Assembly: GCA_965242735.1 (NCBI GenBank)
Contig: OZ251497.1
Location: 620,001 to 684,000 of the forward strand
From: G958295645 sp965242735
Lineage (GTDB): Bacteria; Gemmatimonadota; Gemmatimonadetes; Longimicrobiales; Gaopeijiaceae
Reading direction: 5' to 3'
Length of the DNA stretch: 64,000 bases
In this document: piece after piece, positions 63,985-64,000 of the stretch
Layout: every line of letters starts with the position of its first letter
Position numbering within the stretch: the stretch's first letter is position 1
Translations under genes and position numbers: made by a program
Notes under the pieces: model-generated
What the model saw: only the letters and a program-made list of their open reading frames with translations
Told to the model about the DNA's origin: nothing
Database searches by the model: none

Positions 63985-64000
63985 CGGTTACCGGCGTGTA

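Overview
This is a high-GC bacterial chromosome segment of 64 kb. I infer a Gemmatimonadota-like organism, possibly a marine or sponge-associated lineage. The grounds are SusC/RagA and SusD/RagB pairs with CarboxypepD_reg N-termini, many lipoproteins with an Ala-Ala-Cys type lipobox, a six-bladed beta-propeller lipoprotein, paired di-haem oxidoreductases, GldA/GldFG-like ABC genes and Ala/Arg-rich coding bias. No rRNA, tRNA or CRISPR was found, so the taxonomy stays an inference.

Layout. (1) 1-10.7 kb: the C-terminal part of an SNF2-type helicase cut by the window edge, a Fic protein, a frameshifted outer-membrane protein, a beta-propeller lipoprotein, a nucleotidyltransferase/HEPN-type pair, a DUF4143 ATPase, PPK2 and an S9 peptidase. 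(2) 11-28.9 kb: envelope and nutrient functions, with two di-haem oxidoreductase lipoproteins, a SusC/SusD pair, a second TonB receptor followed by a PpiC-like isomerase lipoprotein, an acyltransferase, an amidohydrolase, a SAM methyltransferase, and a QueD-like gene behind a structured leader. (3) 29.2-54.2 kb: a defence island. (4) 54.5-63.9 kb: a GMC oxidoreductase with its small subunit, a gliding/export-type ABC operon (ATPase, GldF-GldG fusion, DUF4340), and a YbiT-like ABC-F ATPase.

The defence island is the main interest. Its backbone reads as a type 3 BREX locus: brxF, brxC, an AlbA_2-type ATP-binding protein, pglXI (DUF1156/COG1743 adenine methylase with Zn ribbon), pglZ, brxA. The genes on each side of the break are translationally coupled by 4-nt overlaps. 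The helicase brxHII that normally sits between pglXI and pglZ is absent. Its slot (about 42.2-47.85 kb) holds a visibly AT-richer accessory block: a predicted PD-(D/E)XK-type nuclease with two small upstream ORFs on the minus strand, the scars of two insertion sequences, and a tightly packed three-gene cassette led by a papain-like/NlpC-P60-like protein that I cannot assign to a described system. Divergent from brxF is a second DUF1156 methylase paired with a stand-alone PLD nuclease. Downstream of brxA lies an AAA_21 ATPase + DUF4276 (TOPRIM-like) pair, joined by an 18-codon overlapping ORF that contains a textbook beta-clamp-binding pentapeptide. The AlbA_2 protein of the BREX operon has lost the core of its AlbA_2 domain in frame. 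The locus may therefore be a remodelled or partly disabled BREX that has become a landing site for other modules.

A second theme is short degenerate GC-rich tandem repeats, both between genes (10.83-11.04, 54.24-54.55, 63.90-63.98 kb) and inside genes (in-frame duplications in the helicase and the DUF4143 ATPase, an Ala/Gly-rich N-terminal extension on the GMC oxidoreductase, a Gly/Asp-rich tail on the ABC ATPase).
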